Part shown: piece after piece, positions 1 to 10,936 of the stretch
Layout: each line of letters begins with the position of its first letter
How positions within the stretch are numbered: position 1 is the first letter of the stretch
From: Pictodentalium vernedei
Lineage: Eukaryota > Mollusca > Scaphopoda > Dentaliida > Dentaliidae
Length of the DNA stretch: 64,000 bases
Direction: 5' to 3'
NCBI GenBank assembly: GCA_031216915.1
Contig: CM062294.1
Location: 392,389,217 to 392,453,216, forward strand
Program-made: the position numbers and the translations under genes
The notes under the pieces: generated by a model
Told to the model about the DNA's origin: nothing
The model's input: the letters and a program-made list of their open reading frames with translations, nothing else
Database searches by the model: none

Positions 1-305
1 CTCTAATCTATGATCAGATTACTAAGAAAGCTTCAGACTCTCTGCTCTTTAAGTCCGTTTTGAAAAAAACAGACTCAGCAGAGAGGAGTAAGTCAGGGAC
101 TTCTGGGGCGAGTACGTCCAAGGGAAGTTCCTATAGAGGTTCTAAGAAAACCTCTACCTCTAGAGACCGTCAGAGTAGCGACTCAGGTAGGGGGCGTAAT
201 ACTGGCCGAGACAACCGGTCAGATGCCCCTAGGTCGACTGGTGGAGGTGCGGGTCGGGGAGGACGTAGTTTCTCCTCCCGCAACCCTCGCAGGTCCAGGA
301 GGTGA
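1..305 (+). pseudogene. DIRS-A gag, C-terminal tail only
   Basis: The reading frame ends at the TGA at 303-305 and encodes the Arg/Ser/Gly-rich tail of the DIRS structural protein, ending in RRSRR as in copies B and C. The basic low-complexity tail is probably nucleic-acid binding (inference). The start of the gene lies outside the window. The LINE inserted a few bases after the stop, so this end of gag itself is not interrupted. Confidence 0.8.
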
Positions 306-715
306 TGGTCAGTACTTTAATGCGCCTGTGTGTAGGCAGCATTTTTTCTCTGCTCTGCGATTATCGCATCTTTTCCAAGTTTTCAATTGTAGTTATTGTG
401 CCATATTTTACATACTCTTGCACTATGGACTTTGGGGTTTATATCTTCAGTTTCTTTTTCAGAAATTTCCTGGATTTTGGTGTTTTATGGAGATTTTGTT
501 CAGTTAACTTGGTGTTTGTGAGTACTATTCACTACAGACTAGGTATTCTGACTTTTCAGCCAGAAGTTAATTATCCAGACCAGTGTAAGCACTCAGCATT
601 CTCACCTGTGTTAGTGAGTCTTATTCACTACAGTCCAGGTATTCTGACTGTTCAGCCAGAAGTTAATTATCCAGACCAGTGTAGGCGCTCAGCATTCTCA
701 CCTGTGATCGATAAT

Positions 716-1558
716 ATGACTCAGCTTACTTTTGAATCAGCTCCGCTTCGTGAACTCAGTTATCTGACAAACAAGGGTGTATCGGGCTCGTATAGGCCTG
801 TCAACTTTCCTCTAGATTCCTCGGTGTATTTTTGTCTCAAAGAGCTGGGAATTCTACGTAAACGTAGAAACAGAAAGGGAGGCCGTAGAAGACATAAGGA
901 GAGGAAACTTGCTGCGCTCAATTTAGACAATCTTAACACTCTGCGCGACCAAACTCCAACTGTGACTGTGACTGTTGGATTTTTCAATGCTAGGTCAGTT
1001 GTAAATAAAACAGACGATATCCGGGAAATGATGGATGATCATAATATTTCCTTGTATTTATTAACCGAAACCTGGTTAAAATCAAGTGACAGCATCGTGT
1101 GGGGAGAGCTTCAGCAAAATGATAAAACTCTTCTACACAACCCTCGTCTCGGGAAGAAGGGTGGGGGCGATGGTATGCTGTTTGATGGTACTGTCAAGAT
1201 CATGGCAGAACCCAATGTAAAATTCAAAACTTTCGAAGTGGTGTCTGGTGTCATGAAGTATGGTACTCGATCAGTTCGGATAATAGTGCTTTATCGCCCA
1301 CCAAGCATATCCAGTAAAAAGAAAGACCCCGTAACTGAAGACTCCGTAAACTCCTTTCTGTCAGAGTTTGCAGATTTTCTGGGATCTGCTCCTGTGTCTA
1401 GAGGGCCATTCATTACAACCGCCGATTTTAATTTTCATGTTGATAACAACAACAACTCCAATGCTTGCAAATTCTTCAAACACCACATGCGCCAGTGTTT
1501 GTTGGGAATCGATTTGACCACTTCCGTCTTCTTGAAAACGAAGAGCTGTGTGAATTAA
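716..1558 (+). pseudogene. LINE endonuclease, C-terminally truncated
   Basis: The open frame starts at an ATG at 716; the frame is open further upstream. It has a basic stretch (RKRRNRKGGRRRH) followed by the endonuclease motifs FFNARSV, LTETWL and FITTADFN, typical of the apurinic-like endonuclease that nicks the target for LINE priming. The final catalytic part (the SDH-type motif) is absent. The frame leaves the endonuclease near 1460, and the reverse transcriptase begins within a few tens of bases in another frame. This looks like an internal deletion that removes the endonuclease C-terminus and the linker, so the protein is probably inactive. Confidence 0.75.
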
Positions 1559-3079
1559 TTAAGAAGTCGCCATCCAAACAGTGTTCCCTAGATATTATCC
1601 CAACAAAATTTCTAAAGGCTTGTGCACCAGCCCTGATACCCTGGATTTTACAAATTGTCAACTCATCTCTGGCCACGGGGACATTTCCATCTTCTATGAA
1701 AGAAGCCCTTGTAGTCCCTCTTCTGAAAAAACCTGGACTTGATAGTGATATTCTGAAGAACTATCGTCCTGTATCAAATCTGTCATTCACATCGAAATTG
1801 CTCGAGCGGGTTGTACACAAACAAATTCGGAATCACCTCGCACGTTTCGAACTCTCTGAAGAGTTACAATCTGCGTATCGTCCAAAATGTAACACGGAAA
1901 GTGTGCTTTTGCGTGTTCAGAATGACCTTTTAGTTGCCATGGACCAACAGCGAGTTTCATGTCTTGTACTACTCGATCTGAGTGTAGCGTTCGATACAAT
2001 CGACCACTTTGTTCTGGCATCTATTCTAGAGCAAAGAGTTGGCGTTTGTGGCGTGGCACTAGACTGGTTCAGATCGTATCTTGCTAATCGTTCACAGAGA
2101 ATACTGATAGAAAACACTGTATCAAAGTCAGTCTCCCTGAAATATGGTGTGCCTCAAGGTTCAGTCCTCGGCCCATTATTGTACGCCATATATATCCTTC
2201 CCCTTGGTGACATAATCCGGAAGCATGGGCTTTCCTTCCATCTCTATGCCGACGACACCCAGTTATATATCAGCTTCAATTCTCAACACGAGAGAGATGC
2301 ACCATGCCTCCTGGAAAACTGTGTGTCTGATATTAAATCCTGGATGGCCAACAACTGGTTAAAGTTGAATGCGGACAAAACTGAAGTTATTTATATTGGA
2401 CTCCCTTATCAGCTATTGAAAATTTCTCGAATCAGTTTGAATTTTGATGGCAGTGCCATTTTTCCATCGGCAATAGTTCGTAATCTTGGTTATTTCATCG
2501 ATGAAAACCTTTCTGCGGACAAGCATGTGTTGCAAGTCTCCAGAACAGCTTTTCATCACCTCCGAAATATCGGTAGAATGCGTGGTGTGATAGATGAGGG
2601 AATGGCAATGCAATTAATTCATGCATTTGTAACGAGTAGATTGGATTATTTGAATTCTCTCCTATATGGCTGCAAACAGTCCCTAGTTAACAAGCTGCAG
2701 AATGTTCAGAATTGTGCGGCTAAACTTGTGACCAAGGGTAAAAAATCCTCTTCGGCTTCCCCTATCGTACAAAAACTGCATTGGTTACCCATTAGTGAAA
2801 GTATTATTGTTTACCTACAAAGCTGTCAACGATCTTGTACCTCCTTATCTTTGCAATCTAGTTAAGAAGTATGAACCTGCTCGTCCTTTGCGATCAGCTA
2901 CTTCGTGCAATCTTGTTCAGAATGCAGGAAAGCTGGTCACAGCTGGTGATCGGGCCTTCTGCATTACGGCACCACATTTGTGGAATGCGTTACCTGACGA
3001 CATCAAAAATCCACAGTCACTCGAGTCATTTAAGAGACACCTAAAAACACACCTGTATAAACTGGCTTATTGCTGACCT
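1490..3079 (+). pseudogene. LINE reverse transcriptase (CR1/L2 type), one frameshift
   Basis: The frame from about 1490 to 2796 has the full RT block order: SLDIIPTKFL, NYRPVSNLS, LLDLSVAFDTIDH (motif A Asp), GVPQGSVLGP, YADDTQLY (catalytic Asp pair) and NWLKLNADKTE. Near 2797 the C-terminal region moves to another frame and continues through KAVNDLVPPYL and WNALPDDI to a stop at about 3076. One frameshift in an otherwise complete RT suggests a fairly recent insertion. It copies LINE RNA at the target site. A neighbouring 5' deletion also damages the endonuclease. Confidence 0.85.
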
Positions 3080-3108
3080 GCTTGTATTATATAAAATGCA
3101 CCTTCAGT

Positions 3109-4492
3109 CAGGGGTCAGCCGAGTGGGCGACTTGGGCGAAGAAGTCGCCTTGTCATTCCTCAAGTCGCCTTGGCTTACACTGGGGGCGAAATTCAAGTCG
3201 CCCTCCAAAACTTCCTTGGGAGACATGGCAGTTTACTGTATTTTCTTTTGTTTTGTTTTTTTAAAACACCCGCTTCTGCATTCGCAAAAAAAGTAAACAC
3301 GGCTGCTGTAAAGGTCCGTCACACAGCTATGAAAATAGCCTAAAGTAGCCCAATTTTATATTTCTGAAAAGAATTGTAATGGCGTAGTCGTTCGAACAAT
3401 TCGCCCCAACTGATAGCAACCAGCACAAAATGGCTACTTAAAAACAAAGTGCCAGCCAAAACAACGAATCACACAAGACACGCATCGAGTTAATTAGAAT
3501 TGATTAAAGTTAACCACCGTTTCAAAACAAAAAAAATGTTTTGGAGACAGTTCGTCCATATCGAAATTGCTTGCGGTTACGCGGTGTTCCACTGAACAAT
3601 TGGTTGCATTGAAATTCGCCCCGCAATTTGCATTGAATGTTTTTCTTTGAAAACTTGTTAAGTTGTGTTGGAAGGGGGTTAAATGTAAAAAAGCTACAAT
3701 AGAAATCACAGGTATTTGGATGGATAAGAATGGCAGACCTTCAAAGCACCAATCGCACGTGTCAGTATAAGATGGTTGGCAGAAATTGTCAGTTTTCTGA
3801 ACAGTGAATTATTCCCCAGCGCAGCCGGGAAGGGAGACAACTGAAAAATTTTGTCATTTACCAAAGAAATAAATTAACTCAAATTGTTAATAACGCTTAA
3901 TTTACGAAGGATATCGAAAACCTGTTTAACTACGCTTTTCAACTCAGTTAGGGCATTTAGAAACCATGAATGACCCAGCTTCTTATATGAACTTGAAATT
4001 TATTTTAAACACTTTAAATATTTTTTTAAAAAGAATATACCTTCTATTACAGAGAAGAACACTCTCACCATGGGTCATAATAAATTTCAACTCCACAGCG
4101 TTGAGGCAAATACAAAATCAACTGCATGGTAACCTTAGTCATCACTGTTAGGCAAAGAGTTAGGGGGTATTCAGAAACCATGAACGACACAGTTTTCTGT
4201 GGGGTGCGGGGTGGGGTGGGGTGGGGGGGATTTTAACCTACATTCTGTTATATACCATCTGACTTAGTTTTGGGTGTGTATGTATGTTTGTATAACTTTT
4301 ATTTATTTTTTTCTCCACAATTGTGTCCTCTATGTTCATTTATTTTGTCACGATGTCATATACGTTTTATGTTTTTTTTCTGATTTCTCCTTCACGTCCA
4401 CTGACTTCTCCCTCCTGGGTCCTGACTTCTCCCTAAAGTCTCTGAAGGGAGAAGTCACTTCTCCCTAAAATCAGCTGCCAGGCTGACCCCTG
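3109..4492. mobile_element. hAT-type non-autonomous element (MITE-like), copy 1
   Basis: The terminal inverted repeats are CAGGGGTCAGCC (3109-3120) and GGCTGACCCCTG (4481-4492). They are flanked by a perfect 8-bp target duplication CCTTCAGT (3101-3108 and 4493-4500). TIRs starting CAGGG with 8-bp duplications are diagnostic of the hAT superfamily. There is no transposase frame, so it must be mobilised in trans. The left end has clustered GGCGACTT/AAGTCGCC motifs. The right end has clustered GGAGAAGTC/GACTTCTCC motifs, plausible transposase-binding repeats. A G-rich run lies near 4198-4231. It sits inside the LINE 3' UTR, which sits inside DIRS-A. Confidence 0.92.
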
Positions 4493-4562
4493 CCTTCAGT
4501 TTTGTGTGAAGCCTGTGAGCACTTATGTGGATACTCGGCTCTAAACCATATTATTATTGCGC

Positions 4563-5709
4563 TCCAGTGGGCAGAAGGCTGTCAAGATTCTTAACCAATT
4601 GGTTGTCAATTATGGACGACCGATGGGTTTAGGGGGTTATTTTGGAAGGAAAAACCTCCGTTAACACGAAGTCCACGTTGGACTCAGCTTCCGTCAAACC
4701 TTCAGAAGAGAGATTCACTTCTATCAAAGGTGCAATCTCTTCTGGAGAAGAACGCAATAGAGGCTGTAGAAAACCGTAGAAAACCAGGAATCTCCCGGTT
4801 TCTACAGTCACCTGTTCCTGGTACCAAAATCAGACGGCTCGTTCCGTCCAGTTATAGATCTAAGCTGGATAAACAAGCTGATCGTGGCTCCAAAATTTTA
4901 TATTGAGACCATTCGATCAGTGAGAGCGAGCATTCGAGTGAACGATTACGCTGTGAGCATAGATCTCAAGGATGCGTCCGTTCCCATCATGGTACATCTG
5001 GCATTCAGAAAGTACAATCGCTTCGCTGTCCTAGGATTCATTTATCAGTTCCGAGCAATGTGCTTTGGTCTGAATTTAGTGCCCTGGGTCTTCACTCGAA
5101 TAATGAACTCTGTAATGACTCATTTCCGAGCTCATTCGTCTGCGGTAACGTCGGCCTACTTGGACGACATTCTTCAGAGGTACGGCGACAGATTAACGCT
5201 TTAGAACGATGTTCAGAGTCTGCTTCAATTGCTCCGACGTCTCGGTTTCATAGTAAACGAAAAGAAGTCGGATCTAGTTCCGTCCAAGTCATTCATTCAC
5301 TTGGGAATGAGCTTCGAGATGCACAACAATCTGGTTTGTCTGCCATTACCCAGAGCGAAATTAGTCAGTTGTTACGCTCACTTTTGTCTTCACTCAGATG
5401 TAGTAACAGCAAGAGAATTCAGGCGACTGATAGGTTTGTGCGGAGCCGCTGCGGATCTTATTCCGATGGGGCACCTACGCACTCGTCCATTCCAGATATT
5501 TTTTACTCACAGAATTGGAGTGTGAAGATTCATTCACTCGAAACGACCATCGTCTTGTCGAACCAAGTAAAACAAGAGATTCAGACTTGGGCAGATATTC
5601 AGTGGTTAACTCAGGGAGTGCCACTGCAACTGCCGGATCTACTTTTTACGATTTTAATGGATGCGAGTCAAACAGGTTGGGGCGCAACTTTGAGCCCAAC
5701 AGATTCAAG
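4563..5709 (+). pseudogene. DIRS-A reverse transcriptase / start of RNase H, broken
   Basis: It aligns residue by residue with copies B and C: APKFYIETIRS, VSIDLKDA (motif A Asp), FGLNLVPW, AYLDDIL (intact catalytic pair) and then GFIVNEKKSDLVPSK. A TAG after DRLTL (near 5202) truncates the frame (CAG in other copies). Further frameshifts follow, so the start of RNase H (DASQTGWGA) is in a third frame. The rest of RNase H and the recombinase N-terminus are deleted at about 5709/5728. The protein would convert element RNA to cDNA; this copy cannot. Confidence 0.85.
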
Positions 5710-6536
5710 GTGCCAGGGTCTTTGTTATAGGTCTATGCTATCGGATACTTATGCTCATCATGATAGCTTACAAATTGGATCTAATGTCTCTTTATCAAAG
5801 TTAGTTAAAAATTTTTCGATAAATAAACCTAGAACCCTTAGGTTAATTCCTAAGTGGAATTTAGCTTGGGTTCTTCTGAAGCTAACAGAAGCACCATTTG
5901 AACCCCTTGACACGGTTGACTTCAAATACTTATCTTATAAGACAGTTTTCTCTTAGCCTTCTCTTCTGCTAGAAGAGTTAGTGAGCTTCATGCACTATCT
6001 GTTGATGATTCTCACTATCGTAGTGTTGGTAATACTATTACTTTGACTACTAATGTTGGATTTTTGGCTAAGAATCAGGCTCCTAATAAGTACCCTGAAC
6101 CTATTGTTATTAAGGCTCTTCCGTCCTCAGACGGCCATAGGGCTTTGCTATGTCCAGTTAGAGCTATGCGTATTTACAAACGTAGATCTGAGTTTATCAG
6201 AAAGGGACGAAAACGTTTCTTTCTGTCTCTGCTGCCTAATAGAAGGGACATTACGGTCCATTCTATTTCAAGGTGGATTCATTGACTATTCGTACTGCTT
6301 ATGAAAAATTATCTTCTACTCAGCAGTCTGTGCTTAAGATTTCGGCGCATGAAGTGAGGGTGCTGTCTACATCTTGGGCTTATGCTAATGGTATTGCTAT
6401 TACCGATTTGATGAAGGCTGCATACTGGTCTCAGCCTTCTACATTCACAAATTTTTACCTTAGAAATATTGAGTCTATTTCTGGCGACCTGCGTTGTTTA
6501 GGTCCGTTATCTGTTGCTCAGAATGTCGTCCACTAA
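5710..6536 (+). pseudogene. DIRS-A tyrosine recombinase, N-terminally deleted
   Basis: It begins at the equivalent of GLCYRSMLSDTYAHHD and keeps the catalytic parts seen in copy C: SARRVSELHAL (first Arg), HEVRVLSTSW (His-x-x-Arg) and FTNFYLRN (Tyr nucleophile). At least two frameshifts (near 5955 and 6283) break it, and the N-terminal part is lost with the 940-bp deletion. The terminal stop TAA follows NVVH at 6534-6536. DIRS elements use this recombinase in place of an integrase. Confidence 0.85.
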
Positions 6537-7140
6537 ACAGTTGCAACTGTAGTTATGCAGGCTTTCTGTTCCAGCAGTGACTCTGTCCTGCTGCCCTCTT
6601 TGTTCTGGGGTGATTGACCCAGAGCAAGGGGAAGTGGGGGGGGGGGGGGGATGGTGTTCCCTTATATCACCTGCTTTATAGTGAAAAGCAAGGGAATACC
6701 TCCTCTGGAGTCAGTAACTCCGAGTTGGTGCTGGGATGGTTTTAAAGTGTAAAGCTAATGTTTATCTCATTTATGTAATATTTTTAAAGTGTAGCTCGGT
6801 GTGAAGTGTTTGTATATGTCATGTGTCATACAAGCATTAATATACAATCCTCGGACACTTTTAAATGAGTATAAAGAGCCTCATTCTCTGGACTATCTTT
6901 ATTTATTGGCTTTCCTTTAAAGAATTAGTATGATGGGTTATACTGGATGTTAATAGAGATCATTGATGTTATTGTGCTCAATTACGGATTGGTAATGTTT
7001 CTTTCTTGTTTTGTATAAACAAGAAAGATACGTGTAAATCCTTTTGTCCTTTTCTCCTTCAGGGGGATAATACTGTTTACATGTAATTGAGCCTATTGGA
7101 TTTTCCTTTATGTCCTAGGCCGTCCAGCCTTTTCTCTATT
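6537..7140 (+). other. DIRS-A 3' untranslated region with poly-G tract
   Basis: It has no coding frame. It matches the 3' regions of copies B, C and D, including a poly-G run (6636-6650) exactly 100 bp after the recombinase stop and a repeated AAAGTGTAGCTCGGTGTGAAG stretch further on. It is part of the element, not host sequence. Confidence 0.8.
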
Positions 7141-7239
7141 CAGCTAAGTCTGGGTCATTGGTACAGTATAAAAATGTTAAAAAATTTATAGTAATTTATA
7201 TATTTTTTACACTTACCAATGACCCAGACGGGGATGGCC
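7141..7239. repeat. Internal complementary region (ICR) of DIRS-A
   Basis: The first half (7141-7175, ...GGTACAGTATAAAAAT) is the complement of the family's left terminus. The second half (7176-7228, GTTAAAAAATTTATAG... to GACCCAGAC) is the complement of A's own right terminus (about 7479-7533). The junction AAAAAT/GTTAAA is the complement of the expected circle junction. This is the layout known from DIRS1, where the ICR is thought to template rejoining of the ends. Confidence 0.8.
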
Positions 7240-7533
7240 CTCCCATGAGTTGGGAACTCATACCTCCCCGCTGATTACATAACACTTACCAGGCACTGGT
7301 TGTAAGAATGAAGATTTGGCGCCAATATCGGTATTTCCTTGACACTGTGCATGCGCAGTGAACAAAAGTATGGAGGACCATATTGGACATAGATTTTTTG
7401 AATTTTGATGCAAATTTGGGGGATTGTGGGGGCAAAATTTGTGTTTGGCCCGGAATTTTTAAGAGTTAGCACCAGCTAAGTCTGGGTCATTGGTAAGTAT
7501 AAAAAATATATAAATTACTATAAATTTTTTAAC
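7240..7533. repeat. Right terminal arm of DIRS-A
   Basis: An inverted arm containing GCGCATGCGC-like and TTGGCGCCAA palindromes, the stretch GCAAAATTTGTGTTTGGCCC, and the terminus GTCTGGGTCATTGGTAAGT followed by an AT-rich tail ending TTTTTTAAC. Its partner, the left arm of A, is outside the window. The same arm follows the ICR in copies B, C, D and F. Confidence 0.8.
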
Positions 7534-8357
7534 TTTCATCCAGAAAATCGGGCATTTTATCTCGGACATTTTGGCAATCGGTCATTTTGTCCAGACCCCC
7601 ACAGAAGGTATTTTTAAAAAATATATTTAAAGTATTTAAAATGAATTTAAAAGAAGCTGGGTCTACCATGGTTTCTGAATGTTTTAATTAAACTGAAAAG
7701 TGTAGTTAACAAAGTTTTCAGTATTCTTCGTTAATTGAGCGTTATTAACAATTTGAGTTAATTTAGTCCTGAAGTGATCAGGGGTAATTGACAAATATTT
7801 CAGTTGTCTCCCTTCTCTTCTGCACTGGATTTTTCCAATGCACTGCCTCTGTACAGAAAAATGACAGTTTATGACAGCCATCGTACATTGATACATGCCA
7901 TTGGTGCTATGGAAACCTGCCATTCTCATCCTCTTTAATATTTGTGATTTATAATCACATCCTGGTGAGTCAGAATGGACATTCTATTTTTAAAAAGCCA
8001 TTTTTGTGCTGGTTGCTACCAGTTGCTACCAGTATAGGCAGTAAGGGCGAATTGTTTGAACACCACAATAGGCCATTACAACTCTTTTGAGTTACATTAA
8101 ATTGGGCTAGTTTGGGCTATATTCAGAGCCATGTGACGGATTTTAATCACAACCGCAAACGTGTTTATTTTATCATGACCATCAGAATGCGGAAGTGTTT
8201 CTATTTGGAAGTAAAACATAAGAAATGCCCAAAACTGCCATGTCTCCCAATGAATTTTGGGAGGGCGACTTGAATTTCACCCCCACATTTAGCCAAGGTG
8301 ACTTTAGGAAAGACCAGGTGACTTCTTCACCCTAGTCGCCCCCTCGACTGACCCCTG
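7534..8357 (-). mobile_element. Truncated hAT MITE, copy 3 (same family as 3109-4492)
   Basis: Read on the minus strand, 8357 back to about 7605 matches the left three quarters of the 3109-4492 element: the end CAGGGGTCAGTCGAGGG, GGCGACT clusters, the GGGAGACATGGCAG stretch and the run ending at TTCAGAAACCATG. The other TIR is missing. DIRS-A abuts it at 7533, so A may have inserted into this older copy and split it; the missing half would then lie left of the window. The stretch 7534-7604 is not seen in copy 1. Confidence 0.7.
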
Positions 8358-8403
8358 CTTGAACATGCAGCGAATGATGAAGATTCCTCCAACTACTCAT
8401 CCC

Positions 8404-8467
8404 TTGAGTGGAACAAGGTGCCATTTGAACTGCTAGAGCATTGCAGATGACACCTTGTTCCACTTAA
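8404..8467. repeat. Hairpin with about 20-bp arms
   Basis: TTGAGTGGAACAAGGTG (8404-8420) is repeated inverted at 8451-8467, with a perfect 14-bp core (AGTGGAACAAGGTG / CACCTTGTTCCACT) and an insert of about 30 bp. It is probably a small foldback element. Confidence 0.7.
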
Positions 8468-9360
8468 AGAATGTTCTGTTATTGAAGTTTAATCGACTAG
8501 TCATGGCCAATGTGACTTTATCACATAATCAGATAGCCCATTACAGAAATATCCTCCGCAACATGTATAATAAATGCATGACATCAGAAGTCACTGTAAC
8601 ATCATAACATTGTGAGTTGGTTTCAGAAGTAGAATTAAATCAATCTTCTCTGAATTGAATTAATCAACTGTGTTTTTGAATCATTCTATGATAAACTTCA
8701 TCATGATGTGATACATGTAAAATGAATCTCAAATTCATCACGATTTGATATGAAATTTCTAAACCTCAGCTTCAGTGAACTCGCTTCAAAAATTTCATTT
8801 GAGATTGAGGCTCGTTAGAGATCCTCCAGATCAATTATAATTAGTTCTAAAAATCTTCCATTGATTTTCTCAAAACTCCATTGGAATCCATCTTGTCTTT
8901 ATAAAACAGTTGCACTAATACGCATTACATCTCCTGTGTGCCAAAGCAAGAATGGTAACACCATTGCACCAATCAAAAGTCACTGTATGCTTTGGTATTT
9001 CTGATCATGTGTTCATCTGATATTGTTGGAGTTTCTCATTAAGTTTCCAATTCTTGTTTCACACGAATAGAATGTACAAAATGCCAGGTGAATATGTCTT
9101 TTTAGAAAAATTGGCTGAAGAAAAAGAATTTTGTTTATTCAAATGTGAACAGAAAGATGGTCATCAGGCAAATTGTATTAAGTCGTCCCATACTGGAAAT
9201 AAATGTATGGGGGAAGTTTCAAGTATGGCAAGAAACTTTTTGTGTGTATGAAAAATGGTCAACAGACATCCACTTAACCCTTTTAACACTAGTGGTATCT
9301 TCCATGCCAGTTAAATGGCAGTAATTGGAAGAGTCGATATCCATTATTTGGGGGTAGAGA

Positions 9361-9412
9361 AATTAATATTTTCAATGTGCAGCCTTCAGGCTGCACGTTG
9401 AAAATATTAATT
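9361..9412. repeat. Near-perfect hairpin, 24-bp arms, 4-nt loop
   Basis: The arms 9361-9384 and 9389-9412 are inverted copies with one mismatch around the loop TTCA. The outer part is AT-rich (AATTAATATTTTCAA) and the centre is GGCTGCAC/GTGCAGCC. It is not in a gene and could be a small foldback or an extruding palindrome. Confidence 0.85.
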
Positions 9413-9452
9413 GTTCTGTCACACACGTTCACATAGTCCAGGATGACCCGCA

Positions 9453-9746
9453 TTGTGTCCTTGGGCAAGTCACTTTATCCTGGTTGCCTACATGGGGGCA
9501 TAACACTGTGTACTAAAGCATACTGCTCGTTGATGGTGCACATGTCTTCAACCGCTGTAACCCTGCTTGAGTGGAGCTTGAACAGAGTTAGAATGTTGAG
9601 GAGCTGACAGTTCCTTGTTGATGCTTGGTGGTTCTCTCTGAGTACTCCGGCTTCCTCCACCTGTAAAACTGTCATGGTCACGATTAGCCATTGTGCATAA
9701 GTATGTACTTTAAACACCAATAAATAAATAAATAAATAATAATAAC
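9453..9746 (+). mobile_element. SINE relic (body and tail only)
   Basis: It matches the body of the complete SINE at 16873-17238: TTGTGTCCTTGGGCAAGTCACTT, the CATGTCTTCAACC stretch, TACTCCGGCTTCCTCCAC, TAAAACTGTCATGGTCACG and a (AATA)n tail ending near 9746. The tRNA-like head is missing or unrecognisable, so the copy is 5' truncated or decayed. Confidence 0.8.
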
Positions 9747-10936
9747 CTTTTTCACTAAATCTGCATGTTCTGTGTGATTTGATCACTGGTAGTGTAACAA
9801 CAATTCAAGTTGATTCTGATACCAGTTACATTCTTTCTGCTTCATGATGTTTCATCAGAAGACACACTGTCAACTTGAACACAACCAACTGCTTAACATC
9901 GGAAATTATTCGCACACTGAGGACTATGGGTGCTGGTCAAAATGACCCCTAAATTAACCAAAACAGCCCTTGGAGTGGTAACATCTCCTTTTCGGGTCAA
10001 AATGTACCCATGTGTTTGTCAAAATGGCCCAAAGCCAGGCATTGATCAAAATGTCCCCTCTTCGTGGTCAAAAAAAAAACAAAAACAAAAAACCATAACA
10101 GCCCACATTACTGGGTACATACCTTTAAATAAAAAACAGTCAAATATTATAAAGGACCTGTACAAAATGCATTGAATTTTACAGACACATCTGCAGTTGC
10201 TTGAAATTTGTGATTTAGTTCTTTGAAAGCCCTGGAAAAGTCCTTGAATTTCAAACTAAATTTGGGGCACAAACCCTGCAGTATATTTACTGGTAAGGCT
10301 ATAAAAAAAAATTTGTTCTTGTTTTTCAGGTAATTTTTCCTCAACTTTATGATAGAGGGAGGTTACTTTTTGTAGGTGTAGAATCAAATTGTTCAAACAA
10401 ACTTTGTGGATCAATATTTGCCTTTGTAATGAGAGGGGCAAGATTTTTGGACCCACCCAAAATTTTCATTTTCTGAACTGATGGACCAATTTGAACCAAA
10501 TTTGAAATGTGGTATTATTGAGTCATAAGTACTTGATTCATGCCAAAGATTTTTTCCTGTGCCCCTGTGCGAACCCCAGGAGCTAAAAATAGAAGTATTT
10601 TCAAATGCCCATATTTCCCAAACCACATGGAACAGATAACTGTTGTCTGGTATGAAGCATCCTTAAGACCAGTAGAATTGAATGGTAAAAAAAATTGCCA
10701 TCGGTTGTGTCAGGGTGTTCTATAGGGGCATCGAGAAAATGCTGAGTCAGCAAATTTTTCTGTGTCCCTGTGTGAACCCGAGGAGCTAAAAATAGAAGTA
10801 TTTTCAAATGCCCATATTTCCCAAACCACACGGAACAGAGAACTGTTATTTGGTATGAAGCATCCTTAAGACCAGTGGCATTGAATGGTAAAAAAAATTG
10901 TCATTGGTTGTGTCTCCCCATTTTAAAAAAAGATAT
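9747..10936. other. Non-coding stretch with a small tandem repeat
   Basis: No gene is seen. About 9935-10070 has several TCAAAATG(T/A)CCC phrases of a short degenerate repeat. About 10540-10920 holds two copies of a roughly 203-bp unit (AGCTAAAAATAGAAGTATTT at 10581 and 10784). The remainder is AT-rich. Confidence 0.55.

Larger units (their letters stand above)
328..4562 (+). mobile_element. CR1/L2-like LINE inserted in DIRS-A
   Basis: A non-LTR retrotransposon. After a 5' region of about 390 bp with two roughly 88-bp tandem units (about 525-710) come an apurinic-like endonuclease start, a reverse transcriptase with the YADDTQLY box, and a C-terminal part of the CR1/L2/Rex type (HWLP..., WNALP...). 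The 3' end is ...ATATTATTATTGC near 4560. DIRS sequence resumes at about 4563; the short TGCGC(T)CC at both edges may be a target duplication, but divergence of the DIRS copy makes this uncertain. A hAT MITE (3109-4492) splits its 3' UTR. The exact 5' boundary (about 328) is approximate. Confidence 0.8.
1..7533 (+). mobile_element. DIRS element A (left end outside window), interrupted by a LINE
   Basis: Only the right part is in the window: gag tail (1-305), RT-RNase H remains (4563-5709), tyrosine recombinase remains (5710-6536), 3' untranslated part, internal complementary region (7141-7239) and right arm ending ...TTTTTTAAC at 7533. A CR1/L2-like LINE of about 4.2 kb separates the gag tail from the RT. 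Relative to copy C about 940 bp is missing between the RNase H start and the recombinase, so A cannot encode a full set. The flank after 7533 (TTTCATCC) is not DIRS sequence. The family assignment rests on side-by-side reading against copies B and C in this window. Confidence 0.85.
8358..9452. other. Unassigned sequence, probably PELO intron
   Basis: No gene is recognised. It holds two long hairpins (8404-8467 and 9361-9412, listed separately). A 65-codon open frame (9054-9251) resembles no family I know and has no flanking support, so I do not call it a gene. I looked here for the PELO exon that should precede 17707 and did not find it. Confidence 0.4.

Noticed and set aside
9054..9251. 65-codon open frame as a small gene
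   Set aside because: No recognisable family, no splice or regulatory support, and a length within chance in this AT-rich sequence.
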